Source: Xestospongia muta
Taxonomy: Eukaryota > Porifera > Demospongiae > Haplosclerida > Petrosiidae
Assembly: GCA_963693285.1 (NCBI GenBank)
Contig: OY848925.1
Span: forward strand, 2,334,932 to 2,398,931
Reading direction: 5' to 3'
Length of the DNA: 64,000 bases
Part shown: positions 40,540-53,763 of the stretch, piece by piece
Layout of the letters: each line of letters starts with the position of its first letter
Position numbering within the stretch: position 1 is the stretch's first letter
Program-made: the position numbers and the translations under genes
The notes under the pieces: model-generated
The model's input: only the letters and a program-made list of their open reading frames with translations
What the model was told of the DNA's origin: nothing
Databases searched by the model: none

Positions 40540-41451
40540 GGATGCGAAACACGTGATTAGAGTATCCGGAGTTTGGATATTGCAACACGTTGGACATGTG
40601 TGTTAGTACACTGGTTTTTTCTTTTCCAAATTTTTTCGCTAGCTACATAACCTGGGTCCAACCTTGACTTTCTACTCTGCATTACAGTTACTATTAATTT
40701 GAGATGAAAGAATTGCAAAGAGAGGTCAGTGTTGATAGACAATCTTAATAACAATAATAATAGCATGAGAATAAATCAGACAAGGTATACATTTGCTTTG
40801 TACAGTTACTGAGCCTAATATGCAACAATCATTCAAATCCAGTATTATTCTTAGCTGTGAATGATGTTATAACATATCCTGGTTTCTCCACATAATATTC
40901 ATTCAGTTGCTCCAAAGTTTGTCAACTTATGCATATGTTCGAATTCATGATGTGATATATCAAACTTTTTATTGACATGCTTCTCCACAAACTCTCTACA
41001 TTATATCTCTTCCTTGTCATTCCTCATCTCACGTGTTGTTCCTCTGTCTCATCTCACATGTTGTTCCTCTGTCTGAAATCCCTCCAAATTAAATATTTCT
41101 CACTATCCTTCTCTTCATTTCACAACACTGATTTCATTTAGTATCATTTTGCCACAAACTAATCACCAAAATAGATTATAGTCATGAGGTAAAAATTTTC
41201 TATAATATATTTATTATGTACAGAGATAATGACTGAGGAAACAAATTATCTTCGTAATAGTTTAACTATGATTTAATTTATATATTATGTATGCACCTTC
41301 ATCATTATGTAACACTGGTTTTTATCTTTACTATAAATGATGTTGACCATAATAATGGAACATTACATACAGACTCATTTGTTGAACGTTTTTGCAAATC
41401 CAATAATTAACCTAGTTATTCATAGTTATAATTACATTGTCTCCATAAAAA
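40540..41451. other. Intergenic gap upstream of sepiapterin reductase
   Basis: A 27-bp near-duplicate pair containing CATCTCACGTGTTGTTCC / CATCTCACATGTTGTTCC occurs at 41024-41070. No gene is seen. It must contain the promoters of the membrane-protein gene and of SPR. Confidence 0.5.
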
Positions 41452-42237
41452 ATGGGGTTCTTTTCAAAAGCAACATTCTGCATTGTTACTGGAGCTAGTA
41501 GTGGATTAGGGCGGGAGCTGGCTATACAGTTCGCTCGTGAGTGGGGGAAAACAGGCTGCAAATCTACAATAGTCCTAATGGCTCGAAATATTGCCAAACT
41601 ACAAGAAACAAAGCAGATGATTAATAATGAAACATCCTTGGTGGGTGTGACTGTTGTACAGGCTGATCTGAGTGATTTAAACAGCCTTAGTGATGTGTGT
41701 ACTGAAGCTTTATCCAGCTATAGTCCATCTCATCATCAACAAGCTGCTTTGTTTCATAATGCTGGTTCCATTGGCGATGTTGCTACACCAACAGCTGATC
41801 AATTTGACCCTGTTCAAGTGAACAAGTACATAACATTGAACTATACATCAATGTGGATTCTTACAACACGATTTCTTTCTCATGACACAACTGTACCAAA
41901 ATTTATTTTAAATATGTCATCACTTGTAGCCAAAAAACCTGCTGGTAGACTTGTTGCCTATTCTTCAATAAAAGCTGCCAGAAATGTTTTTCTTGAAACA
42001 TTGTCTTTGGAATATCCAGATGTACGAATGCTTAACTACTCTCCTGGTCCTTGTGATACAGAGATGTTTCACAGTGTTAGAAATGATGCTACGTTTGAAA
42101 CTACCAAGGCAATGTTTGCAGATCTTTTTTCAAATAACAAAGTTCTCAAAACAGAAGAATCTATAAGTAAACTTGTGCGTATCCTTAAGGAAGACAACTT
42201 TAAGAATGCTGAAGTAATAGACTATTTTGATTATTAA
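41452..42237 (+). CDS. SPR: Sepiapterin reductase
   Basis: A single-exon, 261-residue short-chain dehydrogenase. The Rossmann glycine motif TGASSGLG is at 13-20, an NADPH-favouring MARN lies after strand 2, and NAG (103-105) opens the central segment. The catalytic Ser is in NMSS (154-157) and YxxxK is Tyr170/Lys174 in AYSSIK. The sepiapterin-reductase hallmarks NNAGSLGD-like (HNAGSIGD), LNYSPGPCDTEM and the C-terminal VIDYFDY are present. SPR makes tetrahydrobiopterin from 6-pyruvoyl-tetrahydropterin with NADPH in the cytosol. Length equals the human protein. The lack of introns differs from most neighbours. It ends 98 bp from the convergent DUF4139 gene. Confidence 0.94.
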   Translation: MGFFSKATFCIVTGASSGLGRELAIQFAREWGKTGCKSTIVLMARNIAKLQETKQMINNETSLVGVTVVQADLSDLNSLSDVCTEALSSYSPSHHQQAALFHNAGSIGDVATPTADQFDPVQVNKYITLNYTSMWILTTRFLSHDTTVPKFILNMSSLVAKKPAGRLVAYSSIKAARNVFLETLSLEYPDVRMLNYSPGPCDTEMFHSVRNDATFETTKAMFADLFSNNKVLKTEESISKLVRILKEDNFKNAEVIDYFDY

Positions 42238-42335
42238 TAACTAAAATTGCTAATACTTTGATTAAAATTTATGTTCAAATACATAAGTATGTGTTCCAAA
42301 TAAATGTCAATGCACACTTCTATGTTATAGAAATA

Positions 42336-45300
42336 TCACTGATTTGGGAGTCCCTCAACAATATCATTAAGAGGGAACTCAATAGTGAATATCAGTTGAA
42401 GATCAATTGTGGCATCAGGAGGAATTGTACAATGCCACTCTATATTATTATCGTCATTAAGAACTGAATGTCCATGAGAGAAAAGAACTTGAACGTTACG
42501 TTTTTTAAGATCTGGATTGAGAAGGACAACCTAAGAAAGAAATTAGAAGTTGTCCTTAAATACTAACACAACACAAACTTTCAAAATGAGAATGGGCAAC
42601 CTCTCTAGGCTAATGAAAATTTTGTTATGTTTTTAACACTAAAGAATGGACTTGAAAAACAATAGTAACAAAAACATTAGAAGATAATTTAGCAAATTAT
42701 TGTTCTTGCTTCGCTACATGTATGTAGGGACAAGGTTTGTACATCTTGTGGCTCTACTAAATTACTTTATCTCACAAATGTATCTTTGTGTCTAACGACA
42801 AAACTTCCATCTATAGATTTAAATGTTTTTACAAAGAGGAAGTTAAATATAAAAAGTTAATTTTGCTAAACTAACAATCAACAGAGAACAAAAATTATTC
42901 AAAACAAACTATGTGGTCACAAGAAGTTTTACAAAACCTTAAGTTCAAGCTTTGATCTCAATGCTAAGTTTCAATGTTACTATTTTGATTAATGTATAGG
43001 AATTCTAATCAAACTGGCTTTGCATTGCTATTACTCAATTAATATAGGGTTCTACATATAATTGTATAGAATACTGGTACTATGTAAGGTCACCTACTTT
43101 CAATTTCTCGTCATCACTTAATGGTATCTGTTCCATCACTTTCACTTTCACAGTGTTAGCCTGTGTGTTCTTAACAGAGTAGACATAAGTATATGTCAAT
43201 AAATTAGTTTTTGTAAGACGACCTAGCAATAAAAGTCACTATTTCACAACAGTATATATACCCATAACTATACCTGAAGTACCCCTCAGTATCTTCATAG
43301 GATGACATGTGATGTGAATAGATTGATCAGCTCCAAGGGATGTTGTGAACTCTTCATTAGGAGATGTATCGGCAAGCTGAGACTATAATAAATGAAAGAA
43401 AAATGTTCTACAATGTAAATTATATTTAGTGTACAACATGTTCTAGGTACATACCTTAGCTAAAAAGTTGTTATCCAGGAAAATATTGGCTGGCCCACTT
43501 AGAATAGTGTAAGATGACATGTTCTTTACTGTAGATTGAAGGAAAGAATGAGGTGATAGTCGTGGAACAGACACGTAGTTGAACTCAGGTCGGAGATCAA
43601 TAATAGCCACAGTCACCTTTATACAAGGTATATATATATACATATAATGATTAGGGTTAGATACATGACAGTAAATGTTTACCTTATGTTCAGTATTATC
43701 TGCTGGTATAGTAGCAGTACGAGGAATGGCATATGTTGTATTAAACATTTGACCTGACTCCACCTAAATTCTAAGGAGTAAAACGCAACCATTTTGTTTT
43801 TAGTACTAACCTTAGCAACCTGTACTTCCAGAGAAGAAACAGAACTAGATTCACTAGAGCTTTGTCGTCTTATAAAACTACTGTGTGATTGAAAATTGAA
43901 CCGTTTCTTCCCTTTAAGTCTGGTTGCTGACTTCGTAAATATCATTGCTGATTCTTCTAGACTTTCTGCACATTCTAACAAATTTTCCAATTCATCTCCC
44001 TAAAACAAAGCATCAAGATTCCCCCCCTCATTCCTCATTCTAACCCTCGTCATTTCCTTCTGCTTTCCTCTTTTGCCAGCTAAAGCCAAAGCTGCTGGAT
44101 ACTTAAACCCAACATAATGGACTCCAAGTTGAGGTACAGCACCACCAATATTAGGCTGAGCTGTAGAGAGAGAGAGATTAGCATTCTCCCAGTCTTCTCC
44201 AGTTGATTGTTTAATAAGACCATAATAGTGAACCTAACAGCAAAATATCATAATATCTATCATAGGTGATTATAAAGACTCCTAGTAACTAATGTATTTA
44301 TAGACAGGAACGTACCTTCATAGTCTTCTCTTTACTAAAGACTCTCACATCATAAGTAGGTGACCATGAAGCATTGGACACTACATATGACAAAATCAAT
44401 GTTATTTCTCCTTTTTCTTTAGCATCCAGAGTCACCTTGACAGCTCTAGATCATGTGATGAGCACATAAACAAGATCAGTAAACAATATACTTGTATTTA
44501 TCACCTAATACTTTCTGTTTTTTCAGAGATAGTGTTCTCTGGATTTAATTGAGCAACTTTGGCTTCTAATACTTTCTTCTCATCTTCTAGATTCTTTTGT
44601 TGGTGACAAAGTTCCATTGACCTCTCATCCAACAAAGCTAGTTGAGTTTGGTAACGTTCCATAAACTCCATTATATGACTAACATCATCAGGCAACACAA
44701 GACTAGCAAAAGTAGTTGGTGTCTGATAATAAAGACAAAATAATCAATATACTACAAAACTGTTTCAACTTGTATATAGGCTATTTATTACAAGACAGTA
44801 GATCATATATTGTACCTTTGTATTGTTTTGCAATTTAGTAACATTGTCAGCAAATTCTTTTAACATTTCTTTTTGCTTATTGATCACCTCAATACGTAAT
44901 GATATATGCTTTAATTCCTGTTCTTTCTCTTTTACATTCTCTAGTAGAGACAGATATGTATCATCACTGGTTATATCTCTGCCCTCAGTTTTTTTCTCTT
45001 CCTTTGTATAGTAGATAACATCCAATATAGTGGCTGGTCCTTGACCTTCTACTCTATTATAGAAGATAGTGTAAGAATTATATTTCAATGACTTCTGCAC
45101 AGTATGTTTAGTATAAAATACATGTTATGTGGATCCTTGCTTTTTAATCAAAGCTTCATTTTTGTTGTTTCTTTGTTGACTTTTGATCTGAATGTGTCAT
45201 TGTAAATTAACCTATTGTTATATCCCTATAATCAGCCATTGTCATTGGCAAATTTCATTTAGCTACTTCTATCAATTAAGATTTTCAATTACAATTAGAG

Positions 45301-46119
45301 ATGATCCTATACACTCTTTAGTAACAATAAAACTGGCTACTGGTCAGAGATAACCATTCAAAAGAATTTGCTTGGCAATGTTGGCTGATATAATTGACAA
45401 TCCTAAGTTCATTAAATGTACAAATTAAAAATTGTGTCCTTTCCTTAGTTTCTTAATTTTATCAAGATTACAATTAAAAACTATTGCCCTAACATTTATT
45501 TATACAATAATTTTGATGCATTAAACTACTAAAGGTTCCTAATACCTAAATTTGAGAGCTAACATAAGCTATGGTGCTGGTAAGAAACACTTTGGAATAA
45601 TTAAGTTTAATCAGTAATAGTAGAGTTGACAGTATGAATAATTTAATTTATTGGTTGCATTTGCATTGGCAGTCAATTCATGTGGAATTATTTATTTGTT
45701 GCCATCATTAGTCACATACAACAATAAAATAAGAAACCACATGTGTTCAAAAGAATCATCTAGCATGTTCGGTGAGACAGGCTTAAAATCATCATGGCTT
45801 GCAATACTGACAGTAGCAAAACTTGGAGCAGAAAGATCATGGTTCATACTGAGGAGAGGGGAGGGAACCAAGGTATATATTCACCTAAACTTAGTCTATG
45901 ATTCATATCATGGTGTATACATGCAGATATCTTTTGTCGACAGGTCTACCTGATAGAATCTCCATCTACAGCCACAGACAAATCTTTAATGACAACGTTA
46001 CTTTCACCAGCCGGTAATATAAGAGAGATAGTTCTCTTAACTTCAGCTCTATCTCTGTACACCACAACACTGTGAACAGGACACTGTTTCACTGACAAAT
46101 CTTGACAAGGGCGCTCCAT
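42336..46119 (-). CDS. DUF4140/DUF4139 protein (F37C4.5 family)
   Basis: A multi-exon gene with the N-terminal DUF4140 signature (VVVYRDRAEVKRTISLILPA, then IKDLSVAVDGDSIR). A coiled-coil middle follows (exons near 44821-45058 and 44501-44720). The C-terminal DUF4139 beta-rich domain is spread over several short exons: ESGQMFNTTYAIPRTATIPA, PRLSPHSFLQSTVKN, LTYTYVYSVKNT and IPLSDDEKLK. The last exon starts VVLLNPDLKKRNVQ and ends with EGLPNQ. The family occurs from bacteria to animals and its biochemical role is not known to me. The start is MERPCQDLSV. There is no signal peptide or membrane helix. The SPR gene converges on it. Confidence 0.88.
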
Positions 46120-46860
46120 GTCGATAGTAACCGGATGTTAAATTTCCTATCATTAATCATAGATAATGTCGTGAACATTTCAGTCCAAGCCCAAAGGCGT
46201 CCGGGCGAACCGGTTTAGCTGAAGGGAGAAAGAGATTTGGTGGAAGAAACCTACTTCTAGATCACTCAAAATCCAAATTGATGTAACACTACATGATTTA
46301 ATTAATTAATGCAAGAAACTATGAAATTTGTTATAATACATCTAATATAAAATTAAAAGTCAATCAAAGGAGACAGCAGACCTCCAATGTCAGATTACTG
46401 CTCTACTTGTATAAGAAAGCATTTTGATCAAGAAATAAGAACAACTATTGGTTTTGTTTAAATTACTTAAAAATTTAATAGTTTTATAATTATACTTTTA
46501 AGTTTATTATTGGTTGTGTATTATGATTTTTCAATTTCAACACATCTCATAATTCCCATTTAGTTCAACAGGTGACCTTAATTAAGAGCCAACGTTGGTC
46601 TGGAGGGAATACACTCAGTTGCCAAAAATGGTTGTAGGCCTACTTTTGAATAGGACCACTTTTGCCATGACAGATTTTGAGTATTATTTGATCAAACAAG
46701 ATTTGATCTCAAATAAGTGAGCTTATACAATTGAATTGATGCACTTACTCTTGTACCTTCAAAGTAAAGCAAAAAAATCAAACATGATATAGACAAACAG
46801 GCCTAATTTCATTTTGCAATTAAAAATAATTATTATACTCAAAAAAACAGTGATACAGTA
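46120..46860. other. Intergenic gap, no gene seen
   Basis: AT-rich. It contains the promoter of the DUF4139 gene and the 3' flank of the GALNT gene. A short GC-rich patch (46195-46215) lies about 75 bp upstream of the DUF4139 start. Confidence 0.5.
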
Positions 46861-49800
46861 TTAAGTCACAAATCTCCATAGCTGATGGTGATTTCTAGCA
46901 TCACAAGTTTCAAGAGACAGTTCTTTCTCTGAGTGACTACTTCCTAGGCATTTTGCAGTACTAATATGTTGCAATAAACCTTCTTTAGTGTGAAACCATT
47001 GCTGAGAGCGATCATAGGAACAGTATTGTAATAACACTACTTGACCTCTAGCTTCTAAACATAAGTTCAAATGTTGAATGACTTTGCGACTGGTCATTGC
47101 CCATCCCTAAAAGGAATAATAATAATCTGGGTTGATGCATGCATGGGTCCTCCAAAAGATTAATTAAAAAAGGATTATTTTTGAATTCATGTGAATTCAT
47201 TACTTATAAAGTTAGGTGAGATTCAAGAAAAACCAAATGTTACTGTTATGGTGTTACTATAATGTTGAAATCTATGTTTAAAAGTTATCAAGGAACACCC
47301 TAGTAATCAGACCATCTTATCAGGGCAAAGCCACAGGTCCTGAGAATGTCTTATATAAGAGTGTATACTAACTTGATTTCCTCCAGAATGATGACATTGG
47401 AATAGTCCCACAGTACCTCCTGCTTGATGTCCAAATGTGTCTAAACATAAATTACCTTGCTTTACCTCACCAGATTTAGCGTCTGATGGATTTGGAATGC
47501 TATGAACAAAAAGTAAATTAGATGGCATGTAATCAGTTCTATATTGTATAATGAGAATTATTGACAAGTAGAAAATTTGGAAAATTACATCCAATATGGT
47601 ATATAGTTGAATTATGAGATTTTATTGAATGTAAGAATTGGAGGTATGTATCAAAACTTTCACAAATTCTAAAATAGTAAAATTCTCATATTGAAACCAA
47701 CACCAAATATTCTGATGTTCACTATGTTGAGTAGTATAGTAAATATACTAATTACGTTAATTCCAGTGACAAACTATGCATAGTTGACAATTTTGTTTAA
47801 TATGAATATATATATAATAACACTGTCAAATTTAGCATTAGCTATAAATACTTACTTTAGTTGAGGATAAACATTCTTCAAATACCAATCAAATGTAGTA
47901 CAGTTAAGCTTCTTTCTTAATGCAACTCGATCTTCAATACTAGAAAATGTATACACTATTTATTACAAGGTGTCTACAGGTCTGGCTATAGTATAAGTAC
48001 TTATTATATTCTAATACAATAAGTATGTAAATGACTTACTTCCCAATAGGTCTACCTCTTGCTGCAGGTCTAGTATTGTAGTAATGTTTTTTGTATTCAT
48101 CCATCCATACTTCAGCTGTACGTTTAGTATTCCTATGAAGATAAAATATAAAGCAAACTTGAAATGAATTAAAAATGATGGAGATCATCTTAGCACCATT
48201 ATTATCAATGGAGAACTATATTATAAAATCCCATCCCTCGGGTAATCGTGGTACTATGTAGCTGAAATACTATTTCGTTCTAACAAACAGACTGACAATG
48301 AGAGTGCTATTTATTAGTACTTTACAATAGTAGTTGATCAACTAACTTCATATATGTCATAGCATTACCAGCTGGAAACACATATGGATGCCTCTTTCTA
48401 AAGACATGTCCAACCCGAGAACAAGGAATAATTTCCATGGATCCACCACACATCCAGGTACGGAAAGAAATTTCTTAAGACAGAAAAATATATACATGTA
48501 CTTGGTGTCTCTGTACATCTACAAATGTATTGGCTTGTTCTTTAATTAAAAAGAACTTTAACCAAAAATTATAGCCACAAAACTTTGTGCACAATTCACA
48601 AAACTAATGTGTGGTTTGTTTGTAAGCAAATCATCAGAGAGAAATTAGGAAAACAAACGAAACTGACTCCTGAGTAACCATAACAACCAATGTTAATGTT
48701 AAACTCTATAAAATAATGTTGGTAACATGCCTACTTTTGATCAGTAATAACTAGCTGCTAGTATGAAGGTTCTGTGCACTTTAGAACTTTTAATGGATAC
48801 CTGATACATCCATACTACCCTTTATAGCTACTGTATCAGTTTATTTTCTAGATTTAATGTGATAGAACCTACCAAAATTTTCACCACCCCAGATGTCCAT
48901 TTCAGCATCATATTTGCCAGTCTCTATAAATCTCTGTCTATTGACTGAGAACAGTCCACCAGCAATCATAGGAGTCCTAATAGAAGATCATGTGAATGTT
49001 TTCCTTGATTTTCTCAAAACAAAGACCATTCTTAATCACAATAAAGTGGCTCTAATTGCTACATTTTAATTTAACATTTACTTGATAGGTTCAATGGGAG
49101 ATTTTCTTTTAGCTCTTTCTTCATTTGTTAGAGCATCCCATTTGAAATGAAGATTCCAGTCAAACCCTATATAGGAAGTAAATAATATTCACCATCTCAA
49201 CATTTGTTACTACTGAGCCTCATATACTGCAACAATGTAGTGTTTACTCACCTCCTTTGAGTTCTGAAGATGCACCAATATACTGGAAGGAGTCCATACT
49301 TATAACATCAATAATTGGGCTCACTATAACAGTACGATCCTGCAAACAGATAGATAACAGGAACACACATGGTGTGAATAACAAGACACCAAATGTACTT
49401 ATATCTTTAAAAAACTCCTCTTACTAAAGAATAGATTTTCTTGTATACTTATGTTACTTGATTGTTAAAACAATTTTAATGTGTAATGACTATTCTGACT
49501 TAGAGGTAACTTTACTTTGTTAACACGTTGTAGCAATGGCTCCAACCATCCAACATTACATTCACAGTGACTGTCCAAGAAAGTAAGCACTTTTGCTGTA
49601 GCAAGATCAGCTCCAAAGATCCTGGATCGAACCAATCCTGTACAGAATTACACTGTTTTACTTTTTAATTACTTAGCTCATAATTACCTTCCCTACGGCT
49701 ATTTCTGATAACTTTCACTTTTGGTAATTTTTGAAGCAATGCTCCAGTATTAGCTATAAAAAAGACATCAACAATATATAAACTACTATAATTACTTACA

Positions 49801-50975
49801 GTCGTCACTGAAGTCATCAACTAAAATAATTTCATGAATCAAATGTGGAGGACTACGGTTCAATACACTAAAAGAGAATAACAAATTTTTCTTTCACAGT
49901 ACATTCCTTATAAATACGAATTTATTGAAGGTCATTGCCATCAAACTTTTGGTATTCAATTGCTACATAGTCTGTTTATTTCATTTGTCATTAATTTTTA
50001 CACAGACCACAAATTATAATCATTATATATTGTTTAGAATGACACTACCTGACAACTGTCCTTAACAATGTCGATCTAGCCTCATTATGAAAAGTAATAA
50101 TAACAGAGGTACTCGGTAATTTTGGACTATAAACTTGATTATAACACCTATAAATATAAACATCTTACTTTAGTATTGGCATACAACATTACTTTACCAG
50201 GAATGTCTTGTGTCAGGTATTTGTCTATCTATGGCTGCACGATCACTAGCCTCTTGATTGAATGCATTAATTTTATATGCATCATGTTTGTCTATACGTC
50301 CTCCTAATATATAAGCTGTGGCATTAAATCCTAACAAATTTGGTTTTCCTTCAATGAGGTGAGTGATGGATACTTTTGGTTCATTGTTATGATGATTATA
50401 CTAGAAAAAGAAATTACTACATTCAACATATTTCATGAACTCTATTAAATATGTGATGTATATGAGATATTACTAAAACAATAATTTGTATGATATTAGG
50501 AGTCTATCTGGCTTCTGATATCTATATCTATGAACCTAAAGACATATACATATGATTGAACTTCCTTAAATAAAAACTTCAATAAAATAAATTATCTATT
50601 GCACTGACACTGTAGTCTACTGTAGCAAGAGCCTCTTTCTTGTCTTTCTTGTGAATGGAAGAGACTGACTACATGAGTCTACTGCCATCACATCCCATAT
50701 TTCAATGAAAAGTAGACCTCACCCCAGTCTTCTAATTTCAGTACTTACGTAGTGAATGTTCAATATCGTCAGTACTTATTTACTTGTTATAGAAAACTAA
50801 TGTAGCCACACCCATTCCACATGTTATGTATAATAACACTTGTTATTTATAACTATTATCATCAACTCACAACTTTTTCCTCTCGGGGTAAGTATAAGTA
50901 TAGCACAAAAACAGCAGATATCGTAAACCACAAAAGACCAGCTGACAAAACTAAAGTTCTTAGCTTAAGTCTCAT
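46861..50975 (-). CDS. GALNT2: GALNT2-like polypeptide N-acetylgalactosaminyltransferase
   Basis: A many-exon Golgi glycosyltransferase. Exon 1 (50871-50975) encodes MRLKLRT and a single signal-anchor helix ([20 protein letters not shown]), the usual type II topology. The GT27 catalytic domain has [20 protein letters not shown], the metal-binding DSH in [31 protein letters not shown] and [17 protein letters not shown]. It closes with [18 protein letters not shown] and [12 protein letters not shown]-terminal ricin-B lectin follows, with [25 protein letters not shown] and CLGSSHSE modules. The enzyme starts mucin-type O-glycosylation by moving GalNAc from UDP-GalNAc to Ser/Thr. [17 protein letters not shown] and EVWMDEYK stretches favour the GALNT2/14/16 group. 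Exon borders are approximate. It is divergent from the FKBP-CRTAP gene across 131 bp. Confidence 0.93.
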
Positions 50976-51106
50976 AATATGTATGAAGCACTGCACAGAA
51001 AAGGTTAAATTTTCTTAAACTCAATTATGTCAAATTTCAGGGACTTACTCCTTTTCATGCGGTGACCATTGTTCTGGTATTGCATGTTTTAATTTCGTAG
51101 TAAGTA
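50976..51106. promoter_or_regulatory. Bidirectional promoter, GALNT / FKBP-CRTAP
   Basis: 131 bp between divergent start codons. Both genes serve the secretory pathway. Short ATG-stop words lie upstream of the FKBP-CRTAP ATG, for example near 51023 and 51083, and could act as upstream ORFs if transcribed. Confidence 0.5.
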
Positions 51107-53685
51107 ATGAAGTACTCTGCTATTCTTCTGTTTATAGTTCTTCATTGTTGTTTTAGAGATGTTACTGCTCTTGAAACAAATGAAGGAATCGGTTAGTCAG
51201 TATTGTTACAGATAATAGAATCATATGTAACATATGTTTGCAGAGGAAGATTGGGGTGATGGATTGAAAGTCTTGACGACTTACAAACCAAAGGAGTGCC
51301 AGTATAAAGCTCAGAATAATGATATTGTTCATTATCATTATGTTGGTCGGCTTGGAAACGATGGAAAAGTGTTTGGGCAAAGGTATATAAATAATATATA
51401 TATTATATATATATATATATATATATTGTAGTTTTCATGGAACTATTTTAAGACCATGATTTATATAGTATTAACTTGCTGCTAGGGTGGAAGGAATTTC
51501 AAAGATCTGTAATGCATGGCATGCTGTGATATTTCTATGACCAGAAGCTTGTGAGTGCTTGAAATCAAATTGTATATAACTATCAATACAGCTGTATTGA
51601 GTAAAAATTTTGGGATAATTATGAATTCTATTCAAATAAAATTTCAATGCTGAAATTTTGTGAGACTGAACCCTGCCCATTGACTCTGTATGCTTTATGG
51701 TTAAAAGTTTCAAGAAATAAGTTAAATTCATGAAATATTTTTAATACAAAAATATTCATGTCTGCAGTGCTAATATAATAAAATAAAAAGTACATCTTTC
51801 AATTTATAATGAAAACTTATTGTTCTAGCTTCGATTACAATTCACCTTACATTGTGGCACTGGGTCAACGTCGGATTATTGCTGGTATGGATAGGGGATT
51901 AGTAGGAACATGTTTATGGGAGCGACGACGAATTACAATCCCACCTCATCTTGGATATGGAGAAAGAGGTGTAGGAAAAATCATACCACCAAACTCAACA
52001 TTAGTGTTTTACATTCGATTGATAAAACTTGAAAGAGTGAGTTACTACAATATATCAGTGAAACGATACATTTTGCACTGCTAATTATCTTATTTATTAG
52101 GATAAACAAACCCTCGGGATAATACCAAGCCTAGAAGATATGTGGAATCAAGGTTTAACCTATTATTCAGATCAAAATTGGGAGAAAGCTATTGAAACAA
52201 TTGAAGAATCTTTGAAAATATTTGAGCAGTACCAAAAGCACACCAAGCAATGCTTGCAAAGTTGCGAAAATTCAAATCAACAAGGTAATTAATTAGCTTA
52301 TTTTATGGTAGACTAATGCTTCAGGTAGATACTATAATACTACTTTTCCAGGACATGGTCCTGGAAATTTAAGTGTTACTAGACACAGAGAGAAGGAAGG
52401 AGTCAGTGATCTTTAGCTAATTTCTACTGTTAATATATATTAAAATTGCATTCGTAACTTATAAGTGTCTTTTTTGCAGAACACCTTACCAATAAACAAG
52501 AGACTTTGGTGGCTGAATTTGATACTGATGTCTTGTCTTTTTGGAAATACTCTATCAAAGCTCAGTGTATTAAACAATGCAAGAAAGAGAAATTGCCTCC
52601 TTCACAAAGAAATCCAGATCCTTTTGTATTGGAGAAATTTAAAAAAAGAGTTCCTTACTCCTATCTTCATTATTCATACTACCAGGTGACTCAACAAATA
52701 TAAATAATAATATTCATTTTTGTCTATTAGGTTGGTAATTTAGATGAAGGAATTAAATGTGCATTTACCTACTACTTTTATCATCCTAATGACTCGATGA
52801 TAGTTAAGAGTATAGCTTATTATCGTAAAAAATTGGGTCTTAGTCAAGAAGATGTTGTTTCAAGGGAACCTGGCAAAATGCGTCACCATGAACACTACAC
52901 AACTGCTAGAGGTGACTACACAAGTGGCAAATGGCTAGAATCAGCTGTTCTTATAGAAAAGGCTATTGATGAGTATAAACATAGTCTTAATGATTGCTAT
53001 CTGCTATGTGATGACATCAACGTCATTAACATTACTGGAGATGATGTTAGTCCTGAAAAGGACGAGAAACTGGAAGAGTATGATATTTTACCAGACTCAT
53101 TAGAGTACTATGAACTGTTAAGAAGTATTATACTTTCATATCTGAAATGTCGTAGTGATTGTCGCATTCGTGCTGCTACTGCGGATGGTGAATTCTTTGA
53201 TAAATATCTTCCAGGACACTTTCATTATCTTCAATTCAACTACTTCAAATGTGAGTTGTCAAAGTTAGTTCTATATTGTAAATATAGTGCCTATAGGATC
53301 CACTATACAATTATATACTTAACCATTCAACATTATGTCATATCAATTTTTGATGTAATTTCTACTACATACAGTAAATTTGTTGAACAAAGCAGCAGAA
53401 GCAGCATCAACATTTCTTGCTCTAGAGCCTTCTGATACTGTCATGGCTAATAATATAAAGTACTACCGTACCAAACTGAACGTTTCACCAGAACACTTTA
53501 TTCCCAGAGAAGTAACACATGACTATAAATATAGTATTAACATAATTATTTATTTTTAGGAAATAGTGACTCTTAAAAGGTTTCAACAAACTGAAGAAAG
53601 ATTGTTCCATTTTGCTACGAATGGAAATCCTCAAAAACGACAGGGGGAGCGAGGAGACAGTGGAGTTCTACATGAAGAATTATAG
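51107..53685 (+). CDS. Secreted/ER FKBP domain fused to a CRTAP/leprecan-type region
   Basis: Eight exons (51107-51191, 51244-51382, 51829-52036, 52101-52284, 52480-52685, 52731-53250, 53375-53511, 53560-53685) total 1605 nt, giving 534 residues with every junction in frame. Residues 1-21 form a signal peptide (MKYSAILLFIVLHCC). Residues about 50-143 are an FKBP fold close to the ER FKBP7/9/10/14 type: DIVHYHYVG, IIAGMDRGLVG, ITIPPHLGYGERG and IIPPNSTLVFYI. FKBP12 Asp37 is Gly73 here. Residues 145-515 match CRTAP and the non-catalytic part of P3H proteins, with four CxxxC motifs (195-199, 235-239, 363-367, 414-418), VPYSYLHYSYYQ and HFHYLQFNYFK. There is a sequon at Asn374. The chain ends HEEL, an ER-retention signal. 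No 2-oxoglutarate dioxygenase domain follows, so it is a scaffold plus isomerase. A role in collagen folding or prolyl 3-hydroxylation in the ER is inferred. Confidence 0.92.
51383..51428. repeat. (TA)n tract in the second FKBP-CRTAP intron
   Basis: A near-pure AT alternation starting just after the 5' splice site of intron 2. It is a simple sequence that can extrude as a hairpin. Confidence 0.9.
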
Positions 53686-53763
53686 AGCCATTTATGTATA
53701 GAGAATACCAATTTTTGTTATTGATCATTAAGTTGAAATTTTACTAAAGTGTTATTCGTGCAT

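Noticed and set aside
52341..52415. Extra exon in FKBP-CRTAP after an ACTTTTCCAG acceptor
   Set aside because: It hits a stop quickly, and skipping it keeps the frame exact.
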